This document shows positions 19,217 through 26,776 of a stretch of DNA of 64,000 nucleotides, piece after piece; positions within the stretch are counted from its first letter, which is position 1; each line of letters starts with the position of its first letter. The notes under the pieces were generated by a model. It made no database searches. It was not told the origin of the DNA and worked only from the letters and a program-made list of their open reading frames with translations. The DNA comes from GCA-003244245 sp050699875 (GTDB lineage: Bacteria; Actinomycetota; Actinomycetes; Mycobacteriales; Pseudonocardiaceae). The stretch lies in contig JBOHFX010000153.1 in NCBI GenBank assembly GCA_050699875.1, positions 24,563-88,562 on the forward strand, written 5' to 3'. A program made the translations under genes and the position numbers.

Positions 19217-19618
19217 CGAAGGGCTCCTTCGGGGCTCACAGGACCCTCGCGAGTACATCGTGACATCGGTGCGGTGCGGGGGGAAAGCTTTGGGCCGAGA
19301 GTCCATGACTATGACCCTTCCCGCAGTCCGCTTCGGCGGAGATGCTCGGATCAGACGGCCGAGTAGTCAGTCAGAGGCCGGCACTATCGGACAGGGAGCA
19401 CCGGATGGGCATCGAGGACCCGAGCGGGACGCGGCCGAGCAGCAGGCGGCGGATCCGATACGCCACAGGGATCGTCGACCTCACCTCAGGGCGTCCGCCG
19501 CGGCTGCTGACTTGGTCAAGGTCGCTTCGGCACTGTGCTGGCCGGTTGACTGGCTCGTGGGTGAGGGCTGGAAGGGCCAGTATCGTCACCAGCTACGCTG
19601 GGCCCGTTAGGGGGCTAC
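19217..19618. other. No supported gene
   Basis: This contains the promoter side of the reverse gene at 19216. A forward frame ending near 19610 (LVKVASALCWPVDWLVGEGW) is protein-like but has no start with a ribosome-binding site. Confidence 0.35.
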
Positions 19619-19738
19619 TTGACCGCGCTGGCAAGCCAGTGGGCACAGAACTGGCTTGTGTCCTCGGCTCAGACTGCTGGCCACGCCGTGCGCGCAATGG
19701 ATGGGGATCCTCGCTTGTGCGGTGTCGTCGTCGGGTAA
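19619..19738 (+). CDS. Possible short ORF before the 19743 gene (39 aa)
   Basis: TTG at 19619 follows TTAGGGGGC. The 39 residues include SQWAQNWLVSSAQTAGHAVR. The stop lies 4 bp before the next ATG, so translational coupling is possible. No family was recognised; it may be a leader frame or a fragment. Confidence 0.3.
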   Translation: MTALASQWAQNWLVSSAQTAGHAVRAMDGDPRLCGVVVG

Positions 19739-19742
19739 GGAA

Positions 19743-20030
19743 ATGAGGACGCAAGCCGTGGAGCACCAACACGCCGCGCACGACCTCGCCGAGGCGTTTG
19801 GCGCCTTCGATCGGGCCCGCCTTGACCGAATGAGCGAAGCCGATCGAGCGAGTCAGCTAGACGCCCGCCAGCTGCTCCATGACTACGTAGACGGGTTGTG
19901 GGCAGACATCCAGCAGGCCGGGGAGCGCCCTGCCATGGGAGAGAAGTACCAGGCGGTCGCAGCGATGCGGGAGTTGACCGGGGCGCTACGAACAATCGCT
20001 TTCGAGGCAGTGTACAACGCGCCGGAGTGA
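19743..20030 (+). CDS. Uncharacterised soluble helical protein (95 aa)
   Basis: The frame starts at ATG 19743; GTG at 19758, preceded by TGAGGACG, is an equally good start. It encodes a charged helical protein (HDLAEAFGAFDRARLDRMSE, LLHDYVDGLWADIQ, YQAVAAMRELTGALRTIAFE). There is no signal peptide, membrane segment or catalytic motif. The length and helical hairpin pattern resemble small regulatory or toxin-antitoxin accessory proteins, but no family could be named. Confidence 0.6.
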   Translation: MRTQAVEHQHAAHDLAEAFGAFDRARLDRMSEADRASQLDARQLLHDYVDGLWADIQQAGERPAMGEKYQAVAAMRELTGALRTIAFEAVYNAPE

Positions 20031-20123
20031 GTAGGCCGGGCACGCGGTATAGCACCGAACCGCGGCATCGAGTGTCAAATCGTCGCGGCCCACGCAGATC
20101 CATGACCAAGGAAAGGCGCAACT

Positions 20124-20366
20124 TTGACTGATCACGTAACACCGCACAACCAGGACGACGGGTTGTTCCGCACGGCTGGGCAAGCAGACGACCGGCAGCT
20201 GGTGCCAGACGTCACTGACGTTGGACCAATGACGCGACCGTCCCGGAATCTGTTCCACCACGCTGTCAACTGCGAAGCAGGGGAGCACCAGCGTCCCACT
20301 ACTCAGCGCAACGAGGCGGCGATGCGGTCGCTGCGGTTTCCCTTCGATCAAGACAACTGTCAATAG
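20124..20366 (+). CDS. Possible small hydrophilic protein (80 aa)
   Basis: TTG at 20124 follows AAGGAAAGG. The product is polar and probably disordered (TPHNQDDGLFRTAGQADDRQ). No family was recognised and codon bias is weak, so it may not be expressed. Confidence 0.3.
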   Translation: MTDHVTPHNQDDGLFRTAGQADDRQLVPDVTDVGPMTRPSRNLFHHAVNCEAGEHQRPTTQRNEAAMRSLRFPFDQDNCQ

Positions 20367-20813
20367 CCGACACGTCAGCTCCATCTGCACGCTTGGTCGT
20401 CGGTGGCGAGGGGGACCCGCTCAGAGACACTCGTCTGCGACCGGGCGTAAGTTCGGCCACCAGTGCTGATCCGACCAATACACCAGCCGGCGAATCAGCG
20501 CAAGATCAGGGTTACCGCTCCCTGCGTCGGTCGTTGCCCCCCGATATGGATCCGCATCAGGGCTGCTGCCGACACATGCGCTGAAGGACCGCGCCGAAAC
20601 CCGCGATCACGTCGTGCGCTTCGTGGTCAGGGCAGTGCGAACGCCACCACCGCATCGTCCGACTGGGCATCCGGCCATGGCGAGTCCGTCCCGGGTCGCG
20701 ACCCTGCCGCCGGCGTGGGACCAAGCCAAGCAACACCGAGCGCGCGGACGGTCCTGGTGCGTAGATCGGCCGTGTTCCTTTTGTCGACCTCGCGTCCTTT
20801 CGTTGCCCGCCAC
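20367..20813. other. No supported gene
   Basis: Open frames occur on both strands but none has a ribosome-binding site plus recognisable protein. It probably represents erosion next to the VapBC pair. Confidence 0.35.
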
Positions 20814-21221
20814 TTAGGGTGTCGAGGTTGCGCCGGGCGTGGCAACGATCAGGCCGGCGGCTTGGGCCGCGCTGGTGAGCCGTTGATCGTAGGCAATGAA
20901 AACCGTCAGCTCGTCGCTGAGCAGCACGGCTGAAGCCAAATGGAGGGCGTCGAGGGTGCGCAGCAACGGATCACCGATGTCGGAGGCGAGATCTTGAACC
21001 GCACGGTCGAGCGGGACCAGGTCGATGTCGCCGACAACCGCACGGGCTTCGGTCAGGGCCCGACCACCGACCCGACGCGCCGCCCTGAGTACCTCGACTC
21101 GCCCGAGCTCACTGCTCACCACCGGTTGCGCAGGCCGTTCGCCAAGCCAGTCACGCAGCGCTGCGGTTTCGTCCTCCATCCGGATCAGTTTCATCAGCGC
21201 GGAGGAGTCCAGGTAGATCAC
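20814..21221 (-). CDS. vapC: VapC-type PIN-domain toxin ribonuclease
   Basis: The 135-residue protein starts at ATG 21221, overlapping the antitoxin stop by four bases (ATGA). The PIN acidic residues are visible: D5 in MIYLDSSALMKL, the conserved Glu in SSELGRVEVLRAA, D in TLDALHLASAVLL and the C-terminal D in FIAYDQRL. PIN-domain toxins cleave tRNA or rRNA with Mg2+ when the antitoxin is degraded. Length is typical and all catalytic residues are kept, so the toxin should be active and must be held in check by the upstream partner. Confidence 0.92.
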   Translation of the reverse strand: MIYLDSSALMKLIRMEDETAALRDWLGERPAQPVVSSELGRVEVLRAARRVGGRALTEARAVVGDIDLVPLDRAVQDLASDIGDPLLRTLDALHLASAVLLSDELTVFIAYDQRLTSAAQAAGLIVATPGATSTP

Positions 21222-21502
21222 AGCCGCTCCTCGCGCTCGGCGTCGAGCAGCTCCTGATTGGTCGGCTTGCCAGGCGCGATCGGCACCGGCCGAGGTGAGC
21301 GGACACGGCCGGTTGGGCAGGCCGCGGGAATCAGCTTTCCTGCGCCGATCAATTGATCTCGCACAGTGTGAGAGCGCTGCGCAGGCACCAGGAGGGCGAT
21401 CAGTTCGCCGCGTTCAGTCACTTCCACGGTATGTCCTGCTTTCACCAGGGCGAGGTAGCGGGACGCGTTCTGACGGAGTTCACGAATGCCGATGCGCTCC
21501 AT
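21218..21502 (-). CDS. vapB: VapB antitoxin (Phd/YefM fold)
   Basis: The 94-residue protein begins MERIGIRELRQNASRYLALV, the classical Phd/YefM N-terminus (IgvRELRqnas-yl-rV). It continues with AGHTVEVTERGELIALLVP. The N-terminal half binds DNA as a dimer; the basic and then acidic C-terminal tail (PTNQELLDAEREERL) should wrap the VapC active site. It is transcribed first and overlaps vapC, ensuring antitoxin excess. A palindrome 11 bp upstream is the probable autoregulatory operator. Confidence 0.9.
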   Translation of the reverse strand: MERIGIRELRQNASRYLALVKAGHTVEVTERGELIALLVPAQRSHTVRDQLIGAGKLIPAACPTGRVRSPRPVPIAPGKPTNQELLDAEREERL

Positions 21503-21512
21503 CCCGGCATGA

Positions 21513-21529
21513 TAGCACTTGGTGTGCTA
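21513..21529 (-). promoter_or_regulatory. Probable VapB operator
   Basis: TAGCAC (21513-21518), TTGGT and GTGCTA (21524-21529) form a perfect 6-bp inverted repeat 11 bp upstream of the vapB ATG. Position and symmetry fit binding of the VapB dimer. Confidence 0.55.
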
Positions 21530-21767
21530 CACATTCCGGGACAGGTTCCGGTCGCGTACCGTCCAACGCCGCGTCGTCGGATCCTTCCTCACGCCGACCG
21601 TCAGCGGCGCGCCGGTTGCGAGCCCATAGGCTGGCTCACAGCGCAGTGACCAGGCGTTATAAGCACCTCACCCGGGCCTCGGCGGAACATGGCCCGCCAG
21701 GTTGGCGAGTACTTTTGACAAACATTGGACAGCCGAGACCACGGGGAGCATTTGCACTGTGCCGTGG

Positions 21768-21810
21768 TGGCCAGGGGCGGGGTCGAACCGCCGACCTTCC
21801 GATTCTCAGT
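21768..21810 (-). repeat. Duplicate of the tRNA-Phe 3' half (probable attachment site)
   Basis: The 43 bp at 21768-21810 are the same as 22701-22743, the 3' half of tRNA-Phe including the T-arm, variable loop and part of the anticodon arm, with one mismatch (C for T at about position 38). Orientation is the same and the 5' half is absent. This is the expected outcome of integrase-mediated insertion into a tRNA 3' end. No integrase gene remains in 21811-22700. Confidence 0.75.
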
Positions 21811-21964
21811 TCAAAGTGAACCTGATAGGAGTAGGACTACTTGGCATTTTGCTTGCCGTAGTTGCGTTCTAGAGATACCAGAAGCACCCGGATCACTGGA
21901 GTTATTGGACAGTCCGTTGGACAGCGCCCGGCGGTACGTTGGGCAAGCACCCAGGCTGCATCAG

Positions 21965-22075
21965 CTAGCGGGGCGTGCAGCACTGCGCCCAGTGGTACAC
22001 AGTGACGTGATCTGCTTCGATGCCCGGCTCGGCGAGCAGCTGCTCGACACAGCGGTAGAGCCTGAGCAGTGCCCA
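21965..22075 (-). pseudogene. IS6-family transposase helix-turn-helix fragment
   Basis: The reverse strand reads LYRCVEQLLAEPGIEADHVT followed by VYHWAQ. This matches the IS6 motif RDVEQLLAERGIEVDHVTVYRWVQ. Only about 35 codons remain. It lies directly after hicB, the arrangement also seen around 11.1 kb and, with hicA debris, near 3 kb. Confidence 0.7.
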
Positions 22076-22092
22076 GTCCATAGCCGGGGAAG

Positions 22093-22314
22093 TTAGGCAG
22101 GAGCGACGGACACCTCGAGGGCGATCGCTTGGGTGTCGCTGTCGTACTCGCCCGGGTCGCCCTCTAGCGCAAACTCGATCGCGTCCATGCACTCGCGCTG
22201 GGCGTCTTCGCGGGTAGCCGTGCCGCCGCCGTTGATATGCAGAGCAGGCACGCGGTAGTGCCAGGTGTCCGCCTCGTCATCGAAGAAGAACTCGGCTCGC
22301 AGCGTGGCGCTCAT
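22093..22314 (-). CDS. hicB: HicB-type antitoxin
   Basis: The protein has 73 residues from ATG 22314; ATG 22323 is an alternative start very close to AGGA. The partial RNase H-like HicB fold is recognisable. It has AEFFFDDEADTWHYRVPALH, then GGGTATREDAQRECMDAIEF, the strand-then-helix HicB signature (GxxTxGxTxxEAxxNxxeAI). It lies 13 bp downstream of hicA. HicB neutralises HicA by masking its active His. No separate DNA-binding domain is present, so autoregulation would need the HicAB complex. Confidence 0.82.
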   Translation of the reverse strand: MSATLRAEFFFDDEADTWHYRVPALHINGGGTATREDAQRECMDAIEFALEGDPGEYDSDTQAIALEVSVAPA

Positions 22315-22327
22315 GGTGATCATCGTC

Positions 22328-22531
22328 CTATAGCTTGCGTAGCTCAGCAAGGGTGTAGCCGTAGTCTTTGGCGATCCGGGCCATCGCCGGCCCACCCAGG
22401 TCAACACCCTCATGGTAAGCCCAGATGCGCTGCCGATCGTCCTTCACCAGGACACGATGCGATCCGCGGCGGCGGATCTCGGTCCAGCCATCCCGCTTGA
22501 GTGCGGCAAGGACGCGGGCAGCTTTCGGCAT
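22328..22531 (-). CDS. hicA: HicA-type mRNA interferase toxin
   Basis: The 67-residue protein starts MPKAARVLAALKRDGWTEIR (ATG 22531) and has the double-stranded RNA-binding-like HicA fold. The catalytic His is in RRGSHRVLVKD, followed by GVDLGGPAMARIAKDYGYTL. The family cleaves mRNA and blocks translation. A longer start at ATG 22558 is possible. It is the first gene of the pair, unlike vapBC. Two broken copies of the module lie elsewhere in the window. Confidence 0.88.
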   Translation of the reverse strand: MPKAARVLAALKRDGWTEIRRRGSHRVLVKDDRQRIWAYHEGVDLGGPAMARIAKDYGYTLAELRKL

Positions 22532-22700
22532 GTGGCGGGCAACCGTACTGAACGTGATCATCACGGCACGTAGCGGGCCCAACGACCCGCGCTCGCCCGC
22601 TGTTCTCTCAGTGGGGCCGTTCCATGATCGAACAGCCGGTCGGGGGGTGGGATCATCAGCTCGCCGGACATGTGCTGCTCAGGGCGCAGATACCGCGAAG

Positions 22701-22774
22701 TGGCCAGGGGCGGGGTCGAACCGCCGACCTTCCGATTTTCAGTCGGACGCTCGTACCAACTGAGCTACCTGGCC
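22701..22774 (-). tRNA. tRNA-Phe (GAA)
   Basis: The reverse strand folds as a full cloverleaf: acceptor GGCCAGG, D-arm GCTCAGTTGGTACGAGC, anticodon loop CTGAAAA giving GAA, T-arm GGCGGTTCGACCCCGCC and discriminator A. It is 74 nt long with no encoded CCA. Its 3' half is the template for the repeat at 21768-21810. Confidence 0.95.
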
Positions 22775-22806
22775 GTCCGGGCCGGACGCGACCCGATAGT
22801 ACCGAG

Positions 22807-22880
22807 CGACCCAGACGGGACTCGAACCCGCGACCTTCGCCGTGACAGGGCGACGCGCTAACCAACTGCGCCACTGGGCC
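22807..22880 (-). tRNA. tRNA-Asp (GTC)
   Basis: A cloverleaf with acceptor GGCCCAG, D-arm GCGCAGTTGGTTAGCGC, anticodon loop around CTGTCAC giving GTC, and T-arm GCGGGTTCGAGTCCCGT. It is 74 nt long and lies 32 bp from tRNA-Phe in a three-gene tRNA cluster. Confidence 0.95.
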
Positions 22881-22893
22881 TTGCTGTCTTCCG

Positions 22894-22966
22894 TGCCCCC
22901 AACGGGATTCGAACCCGCGCTGCCGCCTTGAAAGGGCGGAGTCCTAGGCCGCTAGACGATGGGGAC
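22894..22966 (-). tRNA. tRNA-Glu (TTC)
   Basis: A 73-nt cloverleaf starting GTCCCCATCGTCTAGCGGCC, anticodon loop CTTTCAA giving TTC, T-arm GCGGGTTCGAATCCCGT and discriminator A. It is transcribed first in the Glu-Asp-Phe cluster. Confidence 0.95.
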
Positions 22967-23095
22967 CTGGTCGTCCAGACCTGCCCGCGCCGGTTTGCCC
23001 GCCGTGAGCACACCAAGCATATGACACCGCCGCCACCCATCGCACAACGGGTGGTGGCGGTGTCCCTCACCCCGTCTGGCCCCCGCCCGACAAAG

Positions 23096-23329
23096 TCACC
23101 GACGCACTGGAGGGATGCCGTCCTCCCCGTCGATCAGTCCCAACATGTCCAGCAGCATCCGGCAGTCCTCGGCGTCGGTTGCCGATCGCGCAACCGACAG
23201 CCGAGCCCGATCCACCTGCTCGGCCGTGACGCGATGTGGGTCCTGCCCGCGCTGCATAGGCACCGACGCCCTGCTCAGTTCCGCGCCGGTCTCCAGACCG
23301 AAGTCGTAGGTGCTCGACAGACGGCTCAT
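23096..23329 (-). CDS. Small actinobacterial protein of unknown function (77 aa)
   Basis: ATG 23329 follows AGGAGGGGCTA, a near-perfect ribosome-binding site. The protein is hydrophilic and helical; its C-terminal part (DRARLSVARSATDAEDCRML, LDMLGLIDGEDGIPP) looks like a conserved short actinobacterial family. No catalytic residues, signal or membrane helix are seen. It stands alone upstream of nothing on its strand except the tRNA cluster. Confidence 0.78.
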   Translation of the reverse strand: MSRLSSTYDFGLETGAELSRASVPMQRGQDPHRVTAEQVDRARLSVARSATDAEDCRMLLDMLGLIDGEDGIPPVRR

Positions 23330-23507
23330 TAGCCCCTCCTGACCTTCCTGCTGACGTACCCAGGCTCACCGTTCGCCGCACGCTATCGACCACTCAGCGA
23401 GTTCGCAGCCTCCCACCGGGTGATTACCCCGGGTTAACCGTCACCGGACGGACTAGACGTCGTGCCGCTCGGCGCGCAGCCGCCGCCCCCTGGCGAGGAA
23501 GCCACGG

Positions 23508-26303
23508 TCAAGTAAGTCCCGATTGCGTAAGTTCTGGGCGCAGTATGTCCTCATTGGGCAGTTCGATGTCGAGCAGCTCAGCGAGATGCAATGCTCGCCG
23601 GCCCGTCGTCTGAGCGATCTGCAGCCGGCAGCTGAAGCCGTCAGCCAGCACCAGCGCGTCGGGGGACGCTCGGACGGCGGGAGCAAGCGAGCGTTCGGCC
23701 AGCGCGTCGGACAGCTCCTCGTGGCCACGCTGGTAACCGAAACTGCCGGCCAGCCCGCAGCACCCGGACGCCCGTCTTACCCGGATCCCCGCCGCCCGCA
23801 GCAGCACGTCGTCAGCATCGTGCCCAAGCACCGCATGCTGGTGACAGTGCACCTGCTGCACCGCATCGTGATCACGTTGCGGTGGTCGCCAGTCCGGCGC
23901 ACGACGGCGCAACAGCTCGGCAAGTGTCGAGACCTGCCCAGCCAGCACCGTCGCCAACGGGTCGTCCGGTAGCAGCTCCACCAGATCGGAGCGCAGCATC
24001 GCCACACAGCTGGGCTCCAGCCCGACAACTGGCGCGCCCGCAGCAAGGGCGCCCCGCAAGAGGTGCAGAGTCCGGCGCAACACCAGCCGGGCCAGGCCGA
24101 ACTGCCCGGTGGCGAACCAGGTCAAACCGCAGCACGCGGTGCCCCGAGGTAGCCGGACGGCGAAGCCCGCCGCGGCCAGTACCCGCGCAGCAGCGTGCAC
24201 CACGGAAGGGTCAAACGAGCGGGTGAAGCAGTCCGGCCAGAGCAGCACCACACCCCGCGGCGCTGATCCGGCGCGAACCCGGGGCGGCCGGTATCGGGCA
24301 AACCGGGGCAGCGGGCGGGCTGTGGATACCTCACCCAACCGGGCGAACAGTGGCGCAACCGCGTTGGCCACCGCCGGCGCCAACCCCGCGACCTGAACCG
24401 CCAGTGGCAACCCACCCAGCGCGTAGTGCCACCGCGGCCGCAGCCGCCACCGGTAGCGCTGGTGCAGGAACTCCGACTTGTAGCTGGCCATGTCCACGTT
24501 GACCGGGCAGTCCGAGGCGCACGCCTTGCAACCCAGGCACAAATCCAACGCCTCATGCACCGCAGCAGAGCGCCAGCCGCCGGTCACCAGGTCCCCGGCC
24601 AGCATCTCGCCCAGCAGGTGCGCTCGACCGCGGGTGGAGTGCTGCTCCTCCCGGGTGACCTGGAAACTGGGGCACATCACCCCGGGCCCGTCCAGCTGCC
24701 GGCAGGTACCGACGCCGACGCAGCGCCGGGTGGCCGCGGCCAGGCTGCCCCCGTCCCGCCCCAAGGCCAGACTCACCGGCAACGGACGCTCCCGGCCGGG
24801 CCGCAGGTCGGCGTCCAACGGCCGCGGATTCACCAGCACCCCGGGGTTGAGCAGGCCATCCGGATCGAAGACCGCCTTGAACCGTGCGAACAGGTCGAGA
24901 ACCGGCACCGGGTACATCCGGCCCAGCAGCTCGCCACGGGCCCGCCCATCGCCGTGCTCCCCACACAGCGACCCGCCATGAGCGGCCGCCAGGTCCGCGG
25001 CTTGCTCCATGAAGCACCGGAAGCGGCTGCGACCGGCCGGACTGACCAGATCGAAGTCCAGACGGACGTGCACGCAGCCCTCCCCGAAATGCCCGTACAC
25101 CGAGCCCCGCCTGCCGTGCTCGGTGAGCAACACCTCGAAACCGCGCAGGTAGTCACCCAGCCGGTCGGGAGGCACCGCGGCGTCTTCCCAGCCCGGCCAG
25201 GCCTGCGAACCATCGGTCAACCGGGTCGCCAGGCCCGCACCGGCCTCTCGGATGCGCCACAGCGCCGCTCGGTGCGCCGGATCGGTCACCACCAGGTGCG
25301 GACGTCCAACCGCGGCCGCCACTGTCCGGGCGGCGGCCACCGCCTCATCCGGATGATCTGCGCCGAACTCGACGAGCAACCACGCCACACCCTCGGGTAA
25401 CTCGGCCACCGAGCGTTTACGTGCCCGCAACACCTCGATCAGCGCGGCATCCATACCCTCGACGGTGAGCGGCTGATAGGGCAGCAACATGACAGCGGCG
25501 TCGGCCGCGGCGGGAGCATCGGGAAAACCCAGCACCAGCAGAGCCACCGCCGGCGGCGGCACGATCAAACGAACGGTCGCCTCGAGCAGCACCGCGCAGG
25601 TGCCCTCGGTGCCGACCAGCGCGCGGGCCAGGCTCGACCCGTGCTCGGGCAGCAGGTGATGCAACGCATAGCCGGAGCCGCGGCGTGGCCAATCCGGCAG
25701 CGCGGTACGGATCAACTGGCGGTGCTCGCGCTCGAACCTGGCCACCTCAGCAGGCAGCGTTCCTGAACCGGCCACCAACCGGGAACCGTCGGGCAGTAAC
25801 ACGACGAGCTCCTCGACGCTGCCCGCCGTGGTGCCCCAGGCAAGCGAATGCGCGCCGCAGGCGTTGTTGCCGATCATCCCGCCCAGCGTGCAGCGGTTGC
25901 GTGAGGACGGGTCCGGGCCGAAGCGCAGACCGTGCGGCGCCGCGGCGGCCTGCAGCCGGTCCAGCACCACCCCCGGCTGTACCCGGGCCAGCCGGGCGGA
26001 CGGGTCGAGATCGAGCACCGCGTCGAGGTGGCGGGAGAAGTCGAGGATCACCCCGGGACCGATGGCGTTACCCGCTATCGATGTGCCCGCACCCCGCGGG
26101 GTGAGCGGCACCTGCTGCTCCCGGCAGATAGCGACCGCAGCCGACACGTCATCGGCACACCGGGGCAACACGACCGCGCGGGGCACAACCCGATAGTTCG
26201 AGGCGTCGGTGGCATACAGCGCGCGGGTGCTGGCGTCGGTTCGTACCTCGCCGCGAACCGCGGCCCGCAAGGCACCGGCGAGCACACCATCGTCCACAGA
26301 CAT
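23508..26303 (-). CDS. FAD-linked oxidase/Fe-S reductase fusion (GlcD-GlcF or D-lactate dehydrogenase type)
   Basis: The 931-residue protein uses ATG 26303 (MSVDDGVLAGALRAAV); an ATG 11 codons upstream is less likely. Residues about 35-210 form a FAD-binding PCMH domain (VPLTPRGAGTSIAGNAIGPG, TLGGMIGNNACGAHS). About 240-500 is the FAD-oxidase C domain with GEHGDGRARGE. A ferredoxin-like CLGCKACASDCPVN follows near 590. The C-terminal part has the paired Cys-rich CCG domains (FTRSFDP, CCGLTWFATGQ, CCGLAGSFG). Such fusions oxidise 2-hydroxy acids such as D-lactate or glycolate and pass electrons to the membrane chain. The exact substrate is not visible. Confidence 0.92.
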   Translation of the reverse strand: MSVDDGVLAGALRAAVRGEVRTDASTRALYATDASNYRVVPRAVVLPRCADDVSAAVAICREQQVPLTPRGAGTSIAGNAIGPGVILDFSRHLDAVLDLDPSARLARVQPGVVLDRLQAAAAPHGLRFGPDPSSRNRCTLGGMIGNNACGAHSLAWGTTAGSVEELVVLLPDGSRLVAGSGTLPAEVARFEREHRQLIRTALPDWPRRGSGYALHHLLPEHGSSLARALVGTEGTCAVLLEATVRLIVPPPAVALLVLGFPDAPAAADAAVMLLPYQPLTVEGMDAALIEVLRARKRSVAELPEGVAWLLVEFGADHPDEAVAAARTVAAAVGRPHLVVTDPAHRAALWRIREAGAGLATRLTDGSQAWPGWEDAAVPPDRLGDYLRGFEVLLTEHGRRGSVYGHFGEGCVHVRLDFDLVSPAGRSRFRCFMEQAADLAAAHGGSLCGEHGDGRARGELLGRMYPVPVLDLFARFKAVFDPDGLLNPGVLVNPRPLDADLRPGRERPLPVSLALGRDGGSLAAATRRCVGVGTCRQLDGPGVMCPSFQVTREEQHSTRGRAHLLGEMLAGDLVTGGWRSAAVHEALDLCLGCKACASDCPVNVDMASYKSEFLHQRYRWRLRPRWHYALGGLPLAVQVAGLAPAVANAVAPLFARLGEVSTARPLPRFARYRPPRVRAGSAPRGVVLLWPDCFTRSFDPSVVHAAARVLAAAGFAVRLPRGTACCGLTWFATGQFGLARLVLRRTLHLLRGALAAGAPVVGLEPSCVAMLRSDLVELLPDDPLATVLAGQVSTLAELLRRRAPDWRPPQRDHDAVQQVHCHQHAVLGHDADDVLLRAAGIRVRRASGCCGLAGSFGYQRGHEELSDALAERSLAPAVRASPDALVLADGFSCRLQIAQTTGRRALHLAELLDIELPNEDILRPELTQSGLT

Positions 26304-26363
26304 AGCATGACGCGACCGCAGCGCCCACGCAGACATGCGGTACCGCAGGGCGGAGGTTTGTGA

Positions 26364-26678
26364 TCAGCCCGGTGGCATGTTGAGTTCGGAGCGGGCCGCG
26401 AGTAGTGCACTGACCGTGGCGCACGCCTGCCCACCACGCATCAGGTCGACCGCCGAACGAAGTTCGGCAACCGCGGCATGGGGAATTTCGTCCCAATAGT
26501 CCACGGCATCGGCAAGCCGGTCGACGATAGGAATGAGATTCTCCACCGGCGCGTTCTCCATGATGGCGGCTACCAACGCCTCTACGTCGAGTACAAGGCT
26601 TTGCCGGACGGTGTGGGATGCGCTCACGCGCGCTGACAGTACCCGGCTCTCATCCCTGATTGGCACGCTTATGAACAA
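26364..26678 (-). CDS. Uncharacterised small protein (104 aa)
   Basis: The frame opens at ATG 26678 and ends 60 bp before the oxidase start on the same strand. Composition is soluble and helical (LDVEALVAAIMENAPVENLI, VDRLADAVDYWDEIPHAAVA). No cofactor motif or signal peptide is seen. The acidic helical pattern could be a four-helix bundle. The start may be further in (GTG at SASHTV) since no strong ribosome-binding site precedes 26678. Divergent from the penicillin-binding protein gene. Confidence 0.55.
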   Translation of the reverse strand: MFISVPIRDESRVLSARVSASHTVRQSLVLDVEALVAAIMENAPVENLIPIVDRLADAVDYWDEIPHAAVAELRSAVDLMRGGQACATVSALLAARSELNMPPG

Positions 26679-26776
26679 CTGTCACTCACCCGTGGCCGAG
26701 CATGCCCTGACTGCCCTGGTATCCCTTCGGCCATGCCTCATCCTGGGCTCAAGGGCTGACGCGTAGGCTGCGCCGG

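Noticed and set aside
20393..20584. Forward 63-codon frame
   Set aside because: No ribosome-binding site, no family resemblance and weak codon bias.
21830..21900. Forward hydrophobic stretch LIGVGLLGILLAVVAF resembling the small membrane protein at 3185-3304
   Set aside because: It stops immediately, has no start with a ribosome-binding site, and lies just beside the tRNA-Phe repeat; similarity is limited to generic hydrophobic residues.
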